This document shows, piece after piece, positions 9,972-17,999 of a DNA stretch of 64,000 bases. Position numbers and translations under genes: made by a program. Origin of the DNA: Streptomyces tirandamycinicus (GTDB lineage Bacteria > Actinomycetota > Actinomycetes > Streptomycetales > Streptomycetaceae); NCBI RefSeq assembly GCF_003097515.1, contig NZ_CP029188.1:6368531-6432530 (forward strand). The letters are read 5' to 3'. Positions within the stretch are counted from its first letter, which is position 1; each line of letters begins with the position of its first letter. Under the pieces are notes generated by a model, which saw only the letters and a program-made list of their open reading frames with translations, had not been told where the DNA came from and made no database searches.

Positions 9972-11212
9972 GCCGCCGCCCTCCCCCCGGCCGGGACCCC
10001 GACGGCGCCGGCGGGCCCGGGGGCCCGCACCACCATCGCGCTGTTGAAGCCGTGGTGGCCGCGGGCCAGGACCAGTGCCGCCGTGCCGGACAGCGGCCGG
10101 GGCCGGCCGACGACGAGGTCCAGACCGTACCGCTCCGGCACCCGGGAGACGTTGACCGCAGGCGGGGCGAGACCCTCGCGCAGCGACAGCAGGGCCGTGA
10201 CCACGTCGAGCGGGCCGGCGCCGGAGTAGAGCCGGCCGGTCGCCGTCTTGGGCACGGCGACCGGGACTCCCCGCACGCCGAAGACCCCGGTCAGCGCGTC
10301 GGCTTCGGCCGCGTCGAGGTCGGGCACCCCCGCACCGTCGGCGAACACGACCGCGATCTCCTCCGGGGCCGCCCCGGCGTCGGCGAGCGCCTGCTCGACG
10401 GCCCGGCGCAGGGCCGGGGGCCGCCCGGATCCGGGGCGCGGGTCGAAGGTGGCGCCGAACCCCGCGATCTCGCCGTAGTGCCGGCGCCCCCGCGCGCGGG
10501 CCCCCTCGGCGCTCTCCAGGGTCAGCAGCGCGCCGCCCTCGCCGGGCAGATGGCCGGAGGCCCGGTCGTCGAAGGGCCGGTACGCCCCGGTGGTGAGCCG
10601 GCCGCCGGCCAGCTGGGCGGCCATGCCGTACGGGCACAGCGAGCAGTCCATGCCGCCGGAGAGCATCAGCTGCGCGCCCGCGCGGATCTGGCGCCGGGCC
10701 TGGGCGAGGGCGTCCAGGCCGCCGGCCTGCTCGCCGACGAGGACGCCGGTCGGCCCGTTCATGCCGTGCCGAATGGAGATCTGGCCGGTGTTGACGGCGT
10801 AGAACCAGGCGAAGGACATGTAGGCGCTGACCTTCTTGGGGGACTCGCCCCACAGGTGCTGGAGCTCGCGCTGACCGAAGCCGAAGCCGCCGGAGGACCC
10901 GGCCGTGACGACGCCCCGCCGCAGCGACGGCACCGAGTCGAGGTCGATCCCGGCGTCGGCGACCGCCCAGTCGGCCGCGGCCAGGGCGAACTGGGTCATG
11001 CGGTCGGTCTGCGGGATCAGCCGGCCGGGCAGATGGCCGGCCGCCTCGAACCCGGTCACCTCGCCGGCGAGTCGGGTCGGATAGCGGCTCGGGTCGAAGG
11101 CGCGGACGCGCCGGATGGCGTCCTCGCCGCGCAGCGTCGCCGCCCAGTAGGCGTCGAGTCCGATGCCGGTGGGCGCGACGACACCGATGCCGGTGACCAC
11201 GACGGGGGTCAT
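9968..11212 (-). CDS. dpsB: ketosynthase chain-length factor (KS-beta)
   Basis: 414 residues. Ketosynthase-like throughout, but the active Cys is Gln (VLVGEQAGGLDAL, Gln162), the defining mark of KS-beta/CLF. It pairs with KS-alpha to set chain length and decarboxylate malonyl-ACP; for anthracyclines the product is a 21-carbon decaketide. ATG 11212 overlaps the KS-alpha stop by 4 bp. The ending RAAA and the high Gly/Ala tail are unremarkable. Cytoplasmic soluble complex with the acyl carrier protein encoded far away at 39,601. Confidence 0.95.
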   Translation of the reverse strand: MTPVVVTGIGVVAPTGIGLDAYWAATLRGEDAIRRVRAFDPSRYPTRLAGEVTGFEAAGHLPGRLIPQTDRMTQFALAAADWAVADAGIDLDSVPSLRRGVVTAGSSGGFGFGQRELQHLWGESPKKVSAYMSFAWFYAVNTGQISIRHGMNGPTGVLVGEQAGGLDALAQARRQIRAGAQLMLSGGMDCSLCPYGMAAQLAGGRLTTGAYRPFDDRASGHLPGEGGALLTLESAEGARARGRRHYGEIAGFGATFDPRPGSGRPPALRRAVEQALADAGAAPEEIAVVFADGAGVPDLDAAEADALTGVFGVRGVPVAVPKTATGRLYSGAGPLDVVTALLSLREGLAPPAVNVSRVPERYGLDLVVGRPRPLSGTAALVLARGHHGFNSAMVVRAPGPAGAVGVPAGGRAAA

Positions 11213-12477
11213 GCGGCCCGCCCCTCGGGCCGGCGCAGCACCATCGCGCTCTGGAAGCCGCCGAAGCCGCTGCCCACGGTGAGCGCGGCCGACATGGGCC
11301 GCTCCCGGGCGTGCAGCGGGACGTAGTCCAGGTCGAGTTCCGGGTCGGGCTCGGTGAGGTTGGCGGTCGGCGGGACGACGCAGTTCTCCAGGGCGAGCGC
11401 GGTGGCGGCGACCTCGATGGAGCCGATGGCGCCCAGCGAGTGCCCGATCATCGACTTGATGGAGCTCACCGGGATCTCGCGGGCGTGCGCTCCGAGGCTC
11501 CGCTTGAGGGCCGCGGTCTCGTGCACGTCGTTCTGCTTGGTGGCGGTGCCGTGGGCGTTGACGTAGCCCAGGTCGGCGGGCCCGAGCCGGGCCTCGTCGA
11601 GGGCGGCGCCGACGGCCGCGGCCAGCTCCCGTCCGTCCGTGCGCAGTCCGGTCATGTGGTACGCGTTGCCGCGGGAGGCGTAGCCGGCGATCTCGGCGTA
11701 CACGTGGGCGCCCCGGCGCAGGGCCGCGGTGAGTTCCTCGAGGACCAGGACCGCGGCACCCTCGCCGAGGACGAAGCCGTTGCGGGTGCGGTCGAAGGGG
11801 CGCAGCGCGGTCGCCGGGTCGTCGTTGCGGGGCGAGGTGGCCCGGATGGCGTCGAAGCAGGCCACGGTGATCGGGGAGATGGGGGCGTCGGTGGCCCCGG
11901 CGATCATCACGTCGGCGCTGCCCTCGCGGATGAGGGCGGCGGCGTGCCCGACCGAGTCGAGGCCGGAGGTGCAGCCGGCCGACACGACGGTGCAGGGGCC
12001 CTCGGCGCCGGCCTCCCAGGCGAGCTCGGCGGCCATGGAGCTCGGCACGAAGTGGTCGTACAGATGCGCGCTGGCGGCGGTGTGGTCGACCAGCCACTCC
12101 CGTCCGCCGCCGCTCAGGGCCACGTACTCCGCTTCCAGCTTCTGGGTGCAGCCGACCGCGCTGCCCAGGCTGACGCCGGTGCGGTGCGCGGTGTCGGGGC
12201 CGGGTTCCAGGCCGCTGTCGGTGACGGCCTCGCGCAGCGCGACCAGGGCGAACTGCGCGGCCCGGTCGAGCCGCTCGGCGTCCTCGGCGCTCAGGCCCTG
12301 CTCCGCGGCGTCGAAGTCGCACTCGGCCGCGATCCTGGAGCGGAAGGGGGCCGGGTCGAAGAGGGTGATGGTCCGGGTGGCGGTGCGGCCGCCGGTGATG
12401 GTCTGCCAGAACTGCTTGGTGCCGATGCCGCCGGGGGCCACCACACCGATACCGGTGATCGCCACCCGCCGGGTCAC
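11209..12477 (-). CDS. dpsA: ketosynthase alpha (type II PKS)
   Basis: 422 residues. Begins MTRRVAITGIGVVAPGGIG; active-site Cys169 lies in VVSAGCTSGLDSVG; conserved His in NAHGTATKQND and IKSMIGHSLGAIGS. Catalyses Claisen condensation of malonyl units to build the poly-beta-ketone. Start overlaps the stop of the upstream monooxygenase gene by 4 bp. Order monooxygenase, KS-alpha, KS-beta, KAS III, acyltransferase is the dnrG-dpsABCD order of the daunorubicin producer. Confidence 0.96.
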   Translation of the reverse strand: MTRRVAITGIGVVAPGGIGTKQFWQTITGGRTATRTITLFDPAPFRSRIAAECDFDAAEQGLSAEDAERLDRAAQFALVALREAVTDSGLEPGPDTAHRTGVSLGSAVGCTQKLEAEYVALSGGGREWLVDHTAASAHLYDHFVPSSMAAELAWEAGAEGPCTVVSAGCTSGLDSVGHAAALIREGSADVMIAGATDAPISPITVACFDAIRATSPRNDDPATALRPFDRTRNGFVLGEGAAVLVLEELTAALRRGAHVYAEIAGYASRGNAYHMTGLRTDGRELAAAVGAALDEARLGPADLGYVNAHGTATKQNDVHETAALKRSLGAHAREIPVSSIKSMIGHSLGAIGSIEVAATALALENCVVPPTANLTEPDPELDLDYVPLHARERPMSAALTVGSGFGGFQSAMVLRRPEGRAA

Positions 12478-12809
12478 CGTGCCTCCCCGTCGGCGCTGCG
12501 CCGCTCGAGGTAGAGCTCGGAGCTGCTGGTGCTGATCGCCCGCAGCGCCTCGGCGTGCGGCCGGAAGGCGGCCTGCCCGACGGCGGCCCGGAAGGCGGCG
12601 ACGTCGGTCCAGCGGGCGATGTTGACATAGCTGTGCGGCTGTTCCAGATGGCGTACGAGGGTGTAGCCGAGGAAGCCGGGCTGGTGCTCCATGAAACGGG
12701 CCGTGCGGGCGAAGACGTCCTCGAACTCCTCCGGGCTGGTGCGGAGGGTGAAGCTGTTGACGAAGGTGGCCGGGCCGCCGGAGGCGGGACCGGGCTGCGC
12801 AGCTGACAT
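12474..12809 (-). CDS. dnrG: small quinone-forming monooxygenase (DnrG/AknX type, ABM domain)
   Basis: 111 residues from ATG 12809 (GAGGAG lies ten bases upstream; an ATG six codons earlier is possible). One antibiotic-biosynthesis monooxygenase domain: FVNSFTLRTSPEEFEDVFARTARFM, then GFLGYTLVR and SYVNIARW. Cofactor-free enzymes of this family (AknX, DnrG) oxidise 12-deoxyaklanonic acid to the anthraquinone aklanonic acid. Its place directly before KS-alpha is the same as dnrG in S. peucetius. I found no convincing SARP heptamer pair in the 115 bases upstream. Confidence 0.85.
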   Translation of the reverse strand: MSAAQPGPASGGPATFVNSFTLRTSPEEFEDVFARTARFMEHQPGFLGYTLVRHLEQPHSYVNIARWTDVAAFRAAVGQAAFRPHAEALRAISTSSSELYLERRSADGEAR

Positions 12810-12924
12810 GGGATCGGTGCTCCTCATCGTCCGGGCGTCCGGCGACGCGTACGCCGAGGTCAGACTGAAACCCTCCGGCGCGTGCCTCGCGACGGCCTAG
12901 AAGACGGCTGGATCCCGCCCCCGG

Positions 12925-13905
12925 TCAGGGGCTGTCGCGGCCCAGCCGCACCGGGATGCCGACGTCCCGCCGCCAGGCGTGCCCGAGTCCGGCGGCGGCG
13001 GCGATGGCGCCCCAGCCTGCCAGCTCACCGCCCTGGTAGTGGACGATGTCGGAGCCGCTGCGCCGGGGCAGGGCCCGGCCCGCCACGATCTCGGCGAGCG
13101 GCAGGGACTCCGGCCGGGCGTCCGGGCGGCCGACGGGAGCGGCGAGGCTGACGTGCCGGACGGCGCGGTCCGCCGCGCGGGGGGCGGCCGGGGCGCTCTG
13201 GTCGAGCAGGAGCACCCCGGCGACGGAGCGGGCCGCGGGGACCGCGGCAGCCGGGGCGTCCTGGTCGATCAGGAGCGCCCCGGCCGCGAGCCACTCCGGC
13301 CGGACGGGCGGGTGGCCGCCGGTGGCGGCGACGACGTCGGCGCACGCCGCGGTGGCGTGGGCGTCCTCGGACATGCGCACCCGCAGACCGGTGCGCAGGG
13401 CGGCGGCCGCCGCGAAGTCCCGGGCCCGGTCCGGCTCCCGGCCGACGACACGAACTTCGGAGAGCGACGGCAGCGCGTGGTGCAGGACGAGCAGACACGA
13501 CCAGGCCGGCTCCCCGGTGCCGAAGAGGCCGAGCCGGGAGGGGGCCGGCGGGGCGAGGTACCGTGCGGCGAGTCCGGAGGGGATGGCGCTGCGCCAGCCG
13601 TCCAGGGTGCCGGCGTCGACCAGGCCGAGGAGGGCTCCGTCGTCGGCGAGCAGCAGCTCCACGCGCGCCGCGGGCAGGTCGCTGCCGGGGTCGAGGCGGA
13701 CGGCGAAGCAGCTGCCGAAGGGGCCGGAGGTGTGGGGTCCCACGGTCAGCCGGCAGCGGGTGGCGGGGAGCAGGACCAGGGTCTCGGGGCCGGGGGCCGG
13801 CCCGTCACCGAGGAGCAGCCGCTGGACGTCGGAGAACCGCTCCTCCATGAAGGCCTCGTCGTCGAAGGCGTCGTCCACGTCTTCCGAGGTCAGCATGATC
13901 GGCAC
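12925..13905 (-). CDS. ornithine cyclodeaminase / mu-crystallin family protein
   Basis: 326 residues from GTG 13905 (ribosome site GAGAGGACG; ATG 13896 is an alternative). The N-terminal half is family-typical and a Rossmann motif GLFGTGEPAWSCLLVLHHAL is followed by VRVVGREPDRARDFA and CADVVAATGG. Family members are NAD(P)-dependent ornithine cyclodeaminases, ketimine reductases or amino-acid dehydrogenases. It is not part of the daunorubicin or aclacinomycin gene sets that I know. It is the first gene of the polyketide-core strand run and has an operator-like palindrome 35 bp before its start. Substrate unknown; it may act on an imine or keto sugar, or be a scavenged amino-acid enzyme. Confidence 0.75.
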   Translation of the reverse strand: MPIMLTSEDVDDAFDDEAFMEERFSDVQRLLLGDGPAPGPETLVLLPATRCRLTVGPHTSGPFGSCFAVRLDPGSDLPAARVELLLADDGALLGLVDAGTLDGWRSAIPSGLAARYLAPPAPSRLGLFGTGEPAWSCLLVLHHALPSLSEVRVVGREPDRARDFAAAAALRTGLRVRMSEDAHATAACADVVAATGGHPPVRPEWLAAGALLIDQDAPAAAVPAARSVAGVLLLDQSAPAAPRAADRAVRHVSLAAPVGRPDARPESLPLAEIVAGRALPRRSGSDIVHYQGGELAGWGAIAAAAGLGHAWRRDVGIPVRLGRDSP

Positions 13906-13939
13906 AGCGGTCGTCCTCTCGGGGGACGGACTTGATGGG

Positions 13940-13955
13940 TATGCAAACTTGAGTA
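13940..13955. promoter_or_regulatory. operator-like palindrome before polyketide-core operon
   Basis: TATGCAAACTTGAGTA matches 13 of 16 positions of the palindrome TACTCAAATTTGAGTA also seen twice at the exporter promoter and once at 44,246. It lies between the PadR gene and the cyclodeaminase-like gene, in the 5' region of the latter. No clear -35/-10 pair could be assigned. Confidence 0.6.
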
Positions 13956-14193
13956 TCACGCGGTGCGCGCCGGTATCCACCTCGGCTCCGGTCAACGGCC
14001 GGAAGGGCACCCCGCCGGGCGCGCCCCGCCCCGCGGCGGCAGCCGGGCGGATGACCCCCTCGGGCGCCCTCCGGCCCCGGCCGGCTTGCGCGGGGGACGA
14101 CCCGGCCGGCCGCGCCCCGAACCCGGCCGGCTTCCGCCGTGGACGACCCCGCCGGCCGCCCTTCGTCGCCGGTCGGCCCCGGGCGCGCGGCCC

Positions 14194-14757
14194 TCAGGCG
14201 TCCTTCTCGTCCCCCGCCATGACGTACGCGCCCGCCTCCAGGCGCCCGATCAGCGCCTCGGTCCAGTGGGCCTGGCTCGCCGCGCTGTGTTCCCAGAGGC
14301 CGAGGAGCTCCCGGATGTGGGCCCGCTGCGGCCGCTCCCCGGCCGTCTCGTCCACCCTGGCGACCAGCTCCCCCTGCTCGGCCGAGAGCGACGCGATGCG
14401 CTCGCGCAGCAGCGCGATCGCCTCCTCGCGGCTGAGCGCGGGCAGCAGCACGAGCGCCGCGCCCAGCATGTCCGGCCGGTTGTTCCCCTGGCGCAGCGCG
14501 TCACGCAGCAGCCGGTAGAACTCCTCCTCGCCCGGAGGCGTCAGCTCGTAGTCGACGCGGCCGGGCCAGTCGGGGATGTCGGTCGACTTCAGCAGCCCGT
14601 CCTTGGCCAGCTGCCGCAGCGCGTGGTAGATCGAGCCGAACTTGATGTGCGCCCATTCGTCGGCACCCCAGGACAGCAGCTCGGAGCGGACCATATAGCC
14701 GTGCGCCCGGCCGTGCATCCGCACGACTCCCAGGACGAGCAGTCTCGTGGCGGACAT
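14194..14757 (-). CDS. PadR-family transcriptional regulator
   Basis: 187 residues from ATG 14757. N-terminal winged-helix: MSATRLLVLGVVRMHGRAHGYMVRSELLSWG, then the diagnostic KFGSIYHALRQLAKDGLLKS and GRVDYELTPPGEEEFYRLL; the C-terminal half (about residues 95-180) is helical and suits the PadR dimerisation region. PadR proteins are usually repressors released by phenolic or planar drug ligands. It is divergent from the glycosyltransferase at 15,044 and sits just upstream of a palindrome found at four sites in the cluster. Likely the reader of that palindrome and a drug sensor for the exporter; this link is inference. Confidence 0.9.
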   Translation of the reverse strand: MSATRLLVLGVVRMHGRAHGYMVRSELLSWGADEWAHIKFGSIYHALRQLAKDGLLKSTDIPDWPGRVDYELTPPGEEEFYRLLRDALRQGNNRPDMLGAALVLLPALSREEAIALLRERIASLSAEQGELVARVDETAGERPQRAHIRELLGLWEHSAASQAHWTEALIGRLEAGAYVMAGDEKDA

Positions 14758-14943
14758 CGTCTCCCTGCTGATCACTGCTGAACCGTGCCGAAACCTGATG
14801 GACCTGCCGGACCTGCCCCACGGCGCGAAGGGCACCCGCTGCTCCGCGCCTCGACCGGAACCCGCCGGCTGATCCCACGGTAGTACACGACCTGCTGTTC
14901 CTTGCAGGCGCGGGAGGCACGGACCGGGTGCGGTGGCCCGGCG

Positions 14944-14972
14944 TCGAGCGCCGCTGCAACGACTCTCGACTC
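14944..14972 (+). promoter_or_regulatory. SARP-type heptamers before glycosyltransferase 2
   Basis: TCGAGCG (14944), TGCAACG (14955) and TCGACTC (14966) sit at exact 11-bp steps, 72 bp before the glycosyltransferase start. No TANNNT box stands 8 bp downstream, so the -10 is uncertain. The 14,758-15,043 gap also holds the divergent PadR promoter, which I could not place. Confidence 0.5.
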
Positions 14973-15043
14973 CCGTACGAGGTCGCGGCCCGAGGGTGGA
15001 GGCCCATCGCAAACGGGTCGTTCTCGCCGGAACAGGGGTTGGG

Positions 15044-16336
15044 ATGCGGGTACTCTTCACCACCTTCGCCGCCAAGTCGCACATGCACGCCCAGGTGAAC
15101 CTCGCCTGGGCCCTCAGGGCGGCGGGCCACGACGTCAGGATCGCCAGCCACCCCGATCTCGCCGACGAGATCACCCGCACCGGCCTGACCGCCGTCGGGG
15201 TCGGGGAGGAACTGCACCTCGACGAGCAGATGCAGGAGACGCAGGAGAACATCGGCCAGGACGTCGACCAGCTGGAAAGCCAGGCGCAGGTCGGTCTCGA
15301 CATGAGCGAGACCCGCCCCGAGCGGCTCACCTGGGACTACACACTCGGTGTGTTCACGGCCATGACCTCGGTCGTCTTCCAGAACTGCTGCTCGGACCAG
15401 ATGGTCGACGAGCTGGTGGAGCACTGCCGCTCCTGGCAGCCCGACCTGGTCCTGTGGGACACCCTGACCTTCGCCGGCGCGATCGCCGCCAGGGCCACGG
15501 GCACACCGCACGGCCGGCTGCTCTTCGGCCTCGACCTGGCGGGCAGGATGCGCCAGACCTTCCTGGAGCAGCTGGCCTCGCGCCCGCCGGAGCTGCGGGA
15601 CGACCCGCTGCGCGAGTGGCTCACCTGGAGCCTGGAGCGGCACGGCGCCTCGTTCGACGAGACCGCCGTGACGGGCGACTTCACCGTCTGCCCGCTGCCC
15701 GCGTCGATGCGGCTCCCCGCGGACCTGCACTACGTGCCGATGCGGTACGTCCCGTACAACGGCCAGTCCACGGTGCCGCGGTGGCTCCAGGAGCCGCCGA
15801 AGCGGGGCCGCCGGGTGTGCATCACCCTCGGTGTGGCGCACCGCGAGGTGCTCGGCGCCGACCGGGCCTCCATCGGCGACCTGCTGGAGGCCGTCGCGGG
15901 ACTCGACGACGTCGAGGTCGTCGCCACCCTCAACGAGAACCAGCTGACGGACTTCGACACCCTGCCGGACAACGTGCGGGCCGTCGACTTCGTCCCGCTC
16001 GACGCGCTGCTGCCCACCTGCGACGCGGTGATCCACCACGGCGGATCGGGCAGCTTCGGCACGGCGATGATCCACGGCGTGCCCCAGCTCATCGTCGTCG
16101 ACGGCGTCTGGGACACCATCAACAAGTCCCGCTACCTCGAGGAGCGCCAGGCCGGGCTCTACGTGCCCGGCAAGCTCAGCGCCAAGGGACTGCGCGAGCT
16201 GCTCGTCCGCCTGCTCGAGGAACCGGTCTTCAAGCACAACGCCGAGGTCCTCAGGCGTGAGGCACTCGCCGCTCCCGCGCCCGCGCAGGTGGTACCCACC
16301 CTGGAGCGGCTGGCCGCCGAGTACCGACGCCGGTGA
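15044..16336 (+). CDS. anthracycline glycosyltransferase 2 (GT1 family)
   Basis: 430 residues from ATG 15044. MRVLFTTFAAKSHMHAQVNLAWALRAAGHDVR start and IHHGGSGSFGTAMIHGVPQL sugar-nucleotide motif are typical of the EryCIII/AknS/AknK group. Unlike the other two transferases it has no P450-like helper next to it, which is the situation of AknK, the enzyme that adds the second and third sugars in aclacinomycin biosynthesis. Followed by 3,5-epimerase, 4-ketoreductase and 2,3-dehydratase genes in one operon (GTGA overlap or 68-base gap to the next start). Sugar donor and acceptor are not readable from sequence. Confidence 0.9.
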   Translation: MRVLFTTFAAKSHMHAQVNLAWALRAAGHDVRIASHPDLADEITRTGLTAVGVGEELHLDEQMQETQENIGQDVDQLESQAQVGLDMSETRPERLTWDYTLGVFTAMTSVVFQNCCSDQMVDELVEHCRSWQPDLVLWDTLTFAGAIAARATGTPHGRLLFGLDLAGRMRQTFLEQLASRPPELRDDPLREWLTWSLERHGASFDETAVTGDFTVCPLPASMRLPADLHYVPMRYVPYNGQSTVPRWLQEPPKRGRRVCITLGVAHREVLGADRASIGDLLEAVAGLDDVEVVATLNENQLTDFDTLPDNVRAVDFVPLDALLPTCDAVIHHGGSGSFGTAMIHGVPQLIVVDGVWDTINKSRYLEERQAGLYVPGKLSAKGLRELLVRLLEEPVFKHNAEVLRREALAAPAPAQVVPTLERLAAEYRRR

Positions 16337-16404
16337 CCGGCGCGCCCGCGCCCGGTCCCACAGTCCCGCCGTACTCCACTACCTCCCGGACGGTGAACCA
16401 AGCG

Positions 16405-17031
16405 ATGCAGTTCCGTCAGCTCAAGGTCGAGGGGGCCTACGAGTTCACCCCCCGTCAGTTCCGCGACCACCGGGGCCTGTTCGTCTCGCCCTTCCAGCTG
16501 GAGGCCTTCCAACAGGCGCTGGGGCGGCCGCACTTCCCGGTGGCGCAGACCAACCACAGCATCTCCCGGCGCGGCACGGTCCGGGGCATCCACTTCACCG
16601 TGACGCCGCCCGGGACCGCGAAGTACGTGTACTGCGCGCGCGGCCGGGCCCTCGACATCGTGGTCGACCTGCGGGTCGGCTCGCCGACCTTCCGGCAGTG
16701 GGACGCCGTCGAGATGGACCAGGTGCACTTCCGCTCCTCGTACTTCCCGGTCGGCGTCGGCCACGCCTTCGTCGCGCTCGAGGACGACACCGTCATGTCG
16801 TACCTGCTCACGGGACCGTACGTGGCCGAGCACGAACTGGCCGTCGACGTCTTCGACGAGGACCTGGACCTCCGGATCCCGGCCGGGCCGGACCTGGTCC
16901 AGTCGGACCGGGACCGGGCGGCGCCGTCCTTCGCCGCGGCGCGGGCGCAGGGGCTGCTGCCCGGATACGCCGAGTCCGCCGCGGCCGAGGAGAGCCTGTG
17001 GCGGCCCTCCGGCATCGGCGCCCCGAGCTGA
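16405..17031 (+). CDS. dTDP-4-keto-6-deoxyhexose 3,5-epimerase
   Basis: 208 residues from ATG 16405, where the family normally starts (MQFRQLKVEGAYEFTPRQFRDHRGLF) and a GGTGA lies seven bases upstream; a GTG at 16333 that overlaps the previous stop would add 24 unrelated residues. RmlC-type cupin with NHSISRRGTVRGIHFT (active His) and ARGRALDIVVDLR, VGVGHAFVALEDDTVMSYL. Inverts C-5 (and C-3) to give the L-sugar series of rhodosamine, 2-deoxyfucose and rhodinose. Co-transcribed with glycosyltransferase 2 and the two next sugar genes. Confidence 0.92.
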   Translation: MQFRQLKVEGAYEFTPRQFRDHRGLFVSPFQLEAFQQALGRPHFPVAQTNHSISRRGTVRGIHFTVTPPGTAKYVYCARGRALDIVVDLRVGSPTFRQWDAVEMDQVHFRSSYFPVGVGHAFVALEDDTVMSYLLTGPYVAEHELAVDVFDEDLDLRIPAGPDLVQSDRDRAAPSFAAARAQGLLPGYAESAAAEESLWRPSGIGAPS

Positions 17032-17039
17032 GCCCGGCG

Positions 17040-17999
17040 GTGTCCACCACCCAGGACGGAACCGCCCCCGGCACCGTGGCCGTGCTGGGGGCGACCGGCT
17101 GCGTCGGACGCAGTGTCTGCGACGAACTGCTCCGGACCGGGCACCGGGTACTCGGCGTGGCCCGCAACCCGGCCCCGCACACCCGCACCCACACCTTCGC
17201 TGCCCTGGACGTCGCCGCCACCGCACCGGAACGGCTCGCCGGTCTCCTCGACCGGCACGGCGTCGGCACGGTGATCAACGCCAGCGGAGGCTGGGGCACC
17301 ACCGCGGAGGAGATGCGGCACGCCCACATCGACCTCGTGGAGCGCCTGGCCGACGGATGCGCCGCGACCTCCCGCCGGGTGCGCATCGTGCAGATGGGGT
17401 CGATCCACGAGTACGGGCCCGTACCCGACGGCGTCCTCATCGACGAGCACCGCGCCCCCGGCCCGCTGACCGCGTACGGACTGACCAAGCGCACCGGCTC
17501 CGAGCACCTGCTCGCCCAGACCCGGGCCGGCCGGGTGGACGGGGTCGTGCTGCGGGCGGTCAACGTCTGCGGGCCGCACACCACGGCGGCCAGCTTCCTC
17601 GGCGCCGTGGTGGCCCGGCTGCGCGCCCTCCGTCCCGGCGACGGGCTCACCCTCGACGTCGCCGACGCTCGGCGGGACTTCGTCGACGTACGGGACCTGG
17701 CCCGCGCGGCCGTCGCCGCCGTGCACGCCCCCGTCACCGGCCTGGTCGTGAACATCGGGCGCGGCGAGGCGGTGCCCATGCGCGCCCTGGTCGAAGCCCT
17801 GCTCCACGCGGCCGGCGTGGACGGCACGTCGGTCCGGCTCAACTCCGCCGAGGTCGCCAGCAAGGGCGGCGGCTGGACCTGTGCGGACATCCGGTTCGCC
17901 GCCCGGGTGCTCGGCTGGCGTCCCACGGTCCCGCTCAGCGCCTCCGTACGGGCGATGTGGGAAACGGCGGCCGGCACCACATCCCTGGAGGTCTCATGA
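17040..17999 (+). CDS. dTDP-hexose 4-ketoreductase (NAD-dependent epimerase/dehydratase family)
   Basis: 319 residues from GTG 17040, eight bases after the epimerase stop. Rossmann motif VLGATGCVGRS, catalytic Ser/Thr region QMGSIHEYG and YxxxK as YGLTK; RDFVDVRDLARA is typical of 4-ketoreductases such as DnmV, EryBIV and UrdR. Performs the last reduction at C-4 before sugar transfer and decides axial or equatorial hydroxyl. Stop overlaps the next start (ATGA), so translation is coupled to the 2,3-dehydratase. Assignment to a specific sugar is not possible because only this one clear 4-ketoreductase is in the window. Confidence 0.85.
   Translation: MSTTQDGTAPGTVAVLGATGCVGRSVCDELLRTGHRVLGVARNPAPHTRTHTFAALDVAATAPERLAGLLDRHGVGTVINASGGWGTTAEEMRHAHIDLVERLADGCAATSRRVRIVQMGSIHEYGPVPDGVLIDEHRAPGPLTAYGLTKRTGSEHLLAQTRAGRVDGVVLRAVNVCGPHTTAASFLGAVVARLRALRPGDGLTLDVADARRDFVDVRDLARAAVAAVHAPVTGLVVNIGRGEAVPMRALVEALLHAAGVDGTSVRLNSAEVASKGGGWTCADIRFAARVLGWRPTVPLSASVRAMWETAAGTTSLEVS

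Noticed and set aside
12810..12924. SARP heptamers before the dnrG-like gene
   Set aside because: Candidate heptamers such as TCTAGGC/GCGAGGC are in phase but no -10 box fits; not better than chance.
16333..16404. GTG start for the 3,5-epimerase overlapping the previous stop
   Set aside because: Adds 24 residues unlike the family; the internal ATG has a suitable ribosome site and the usual N terminus.
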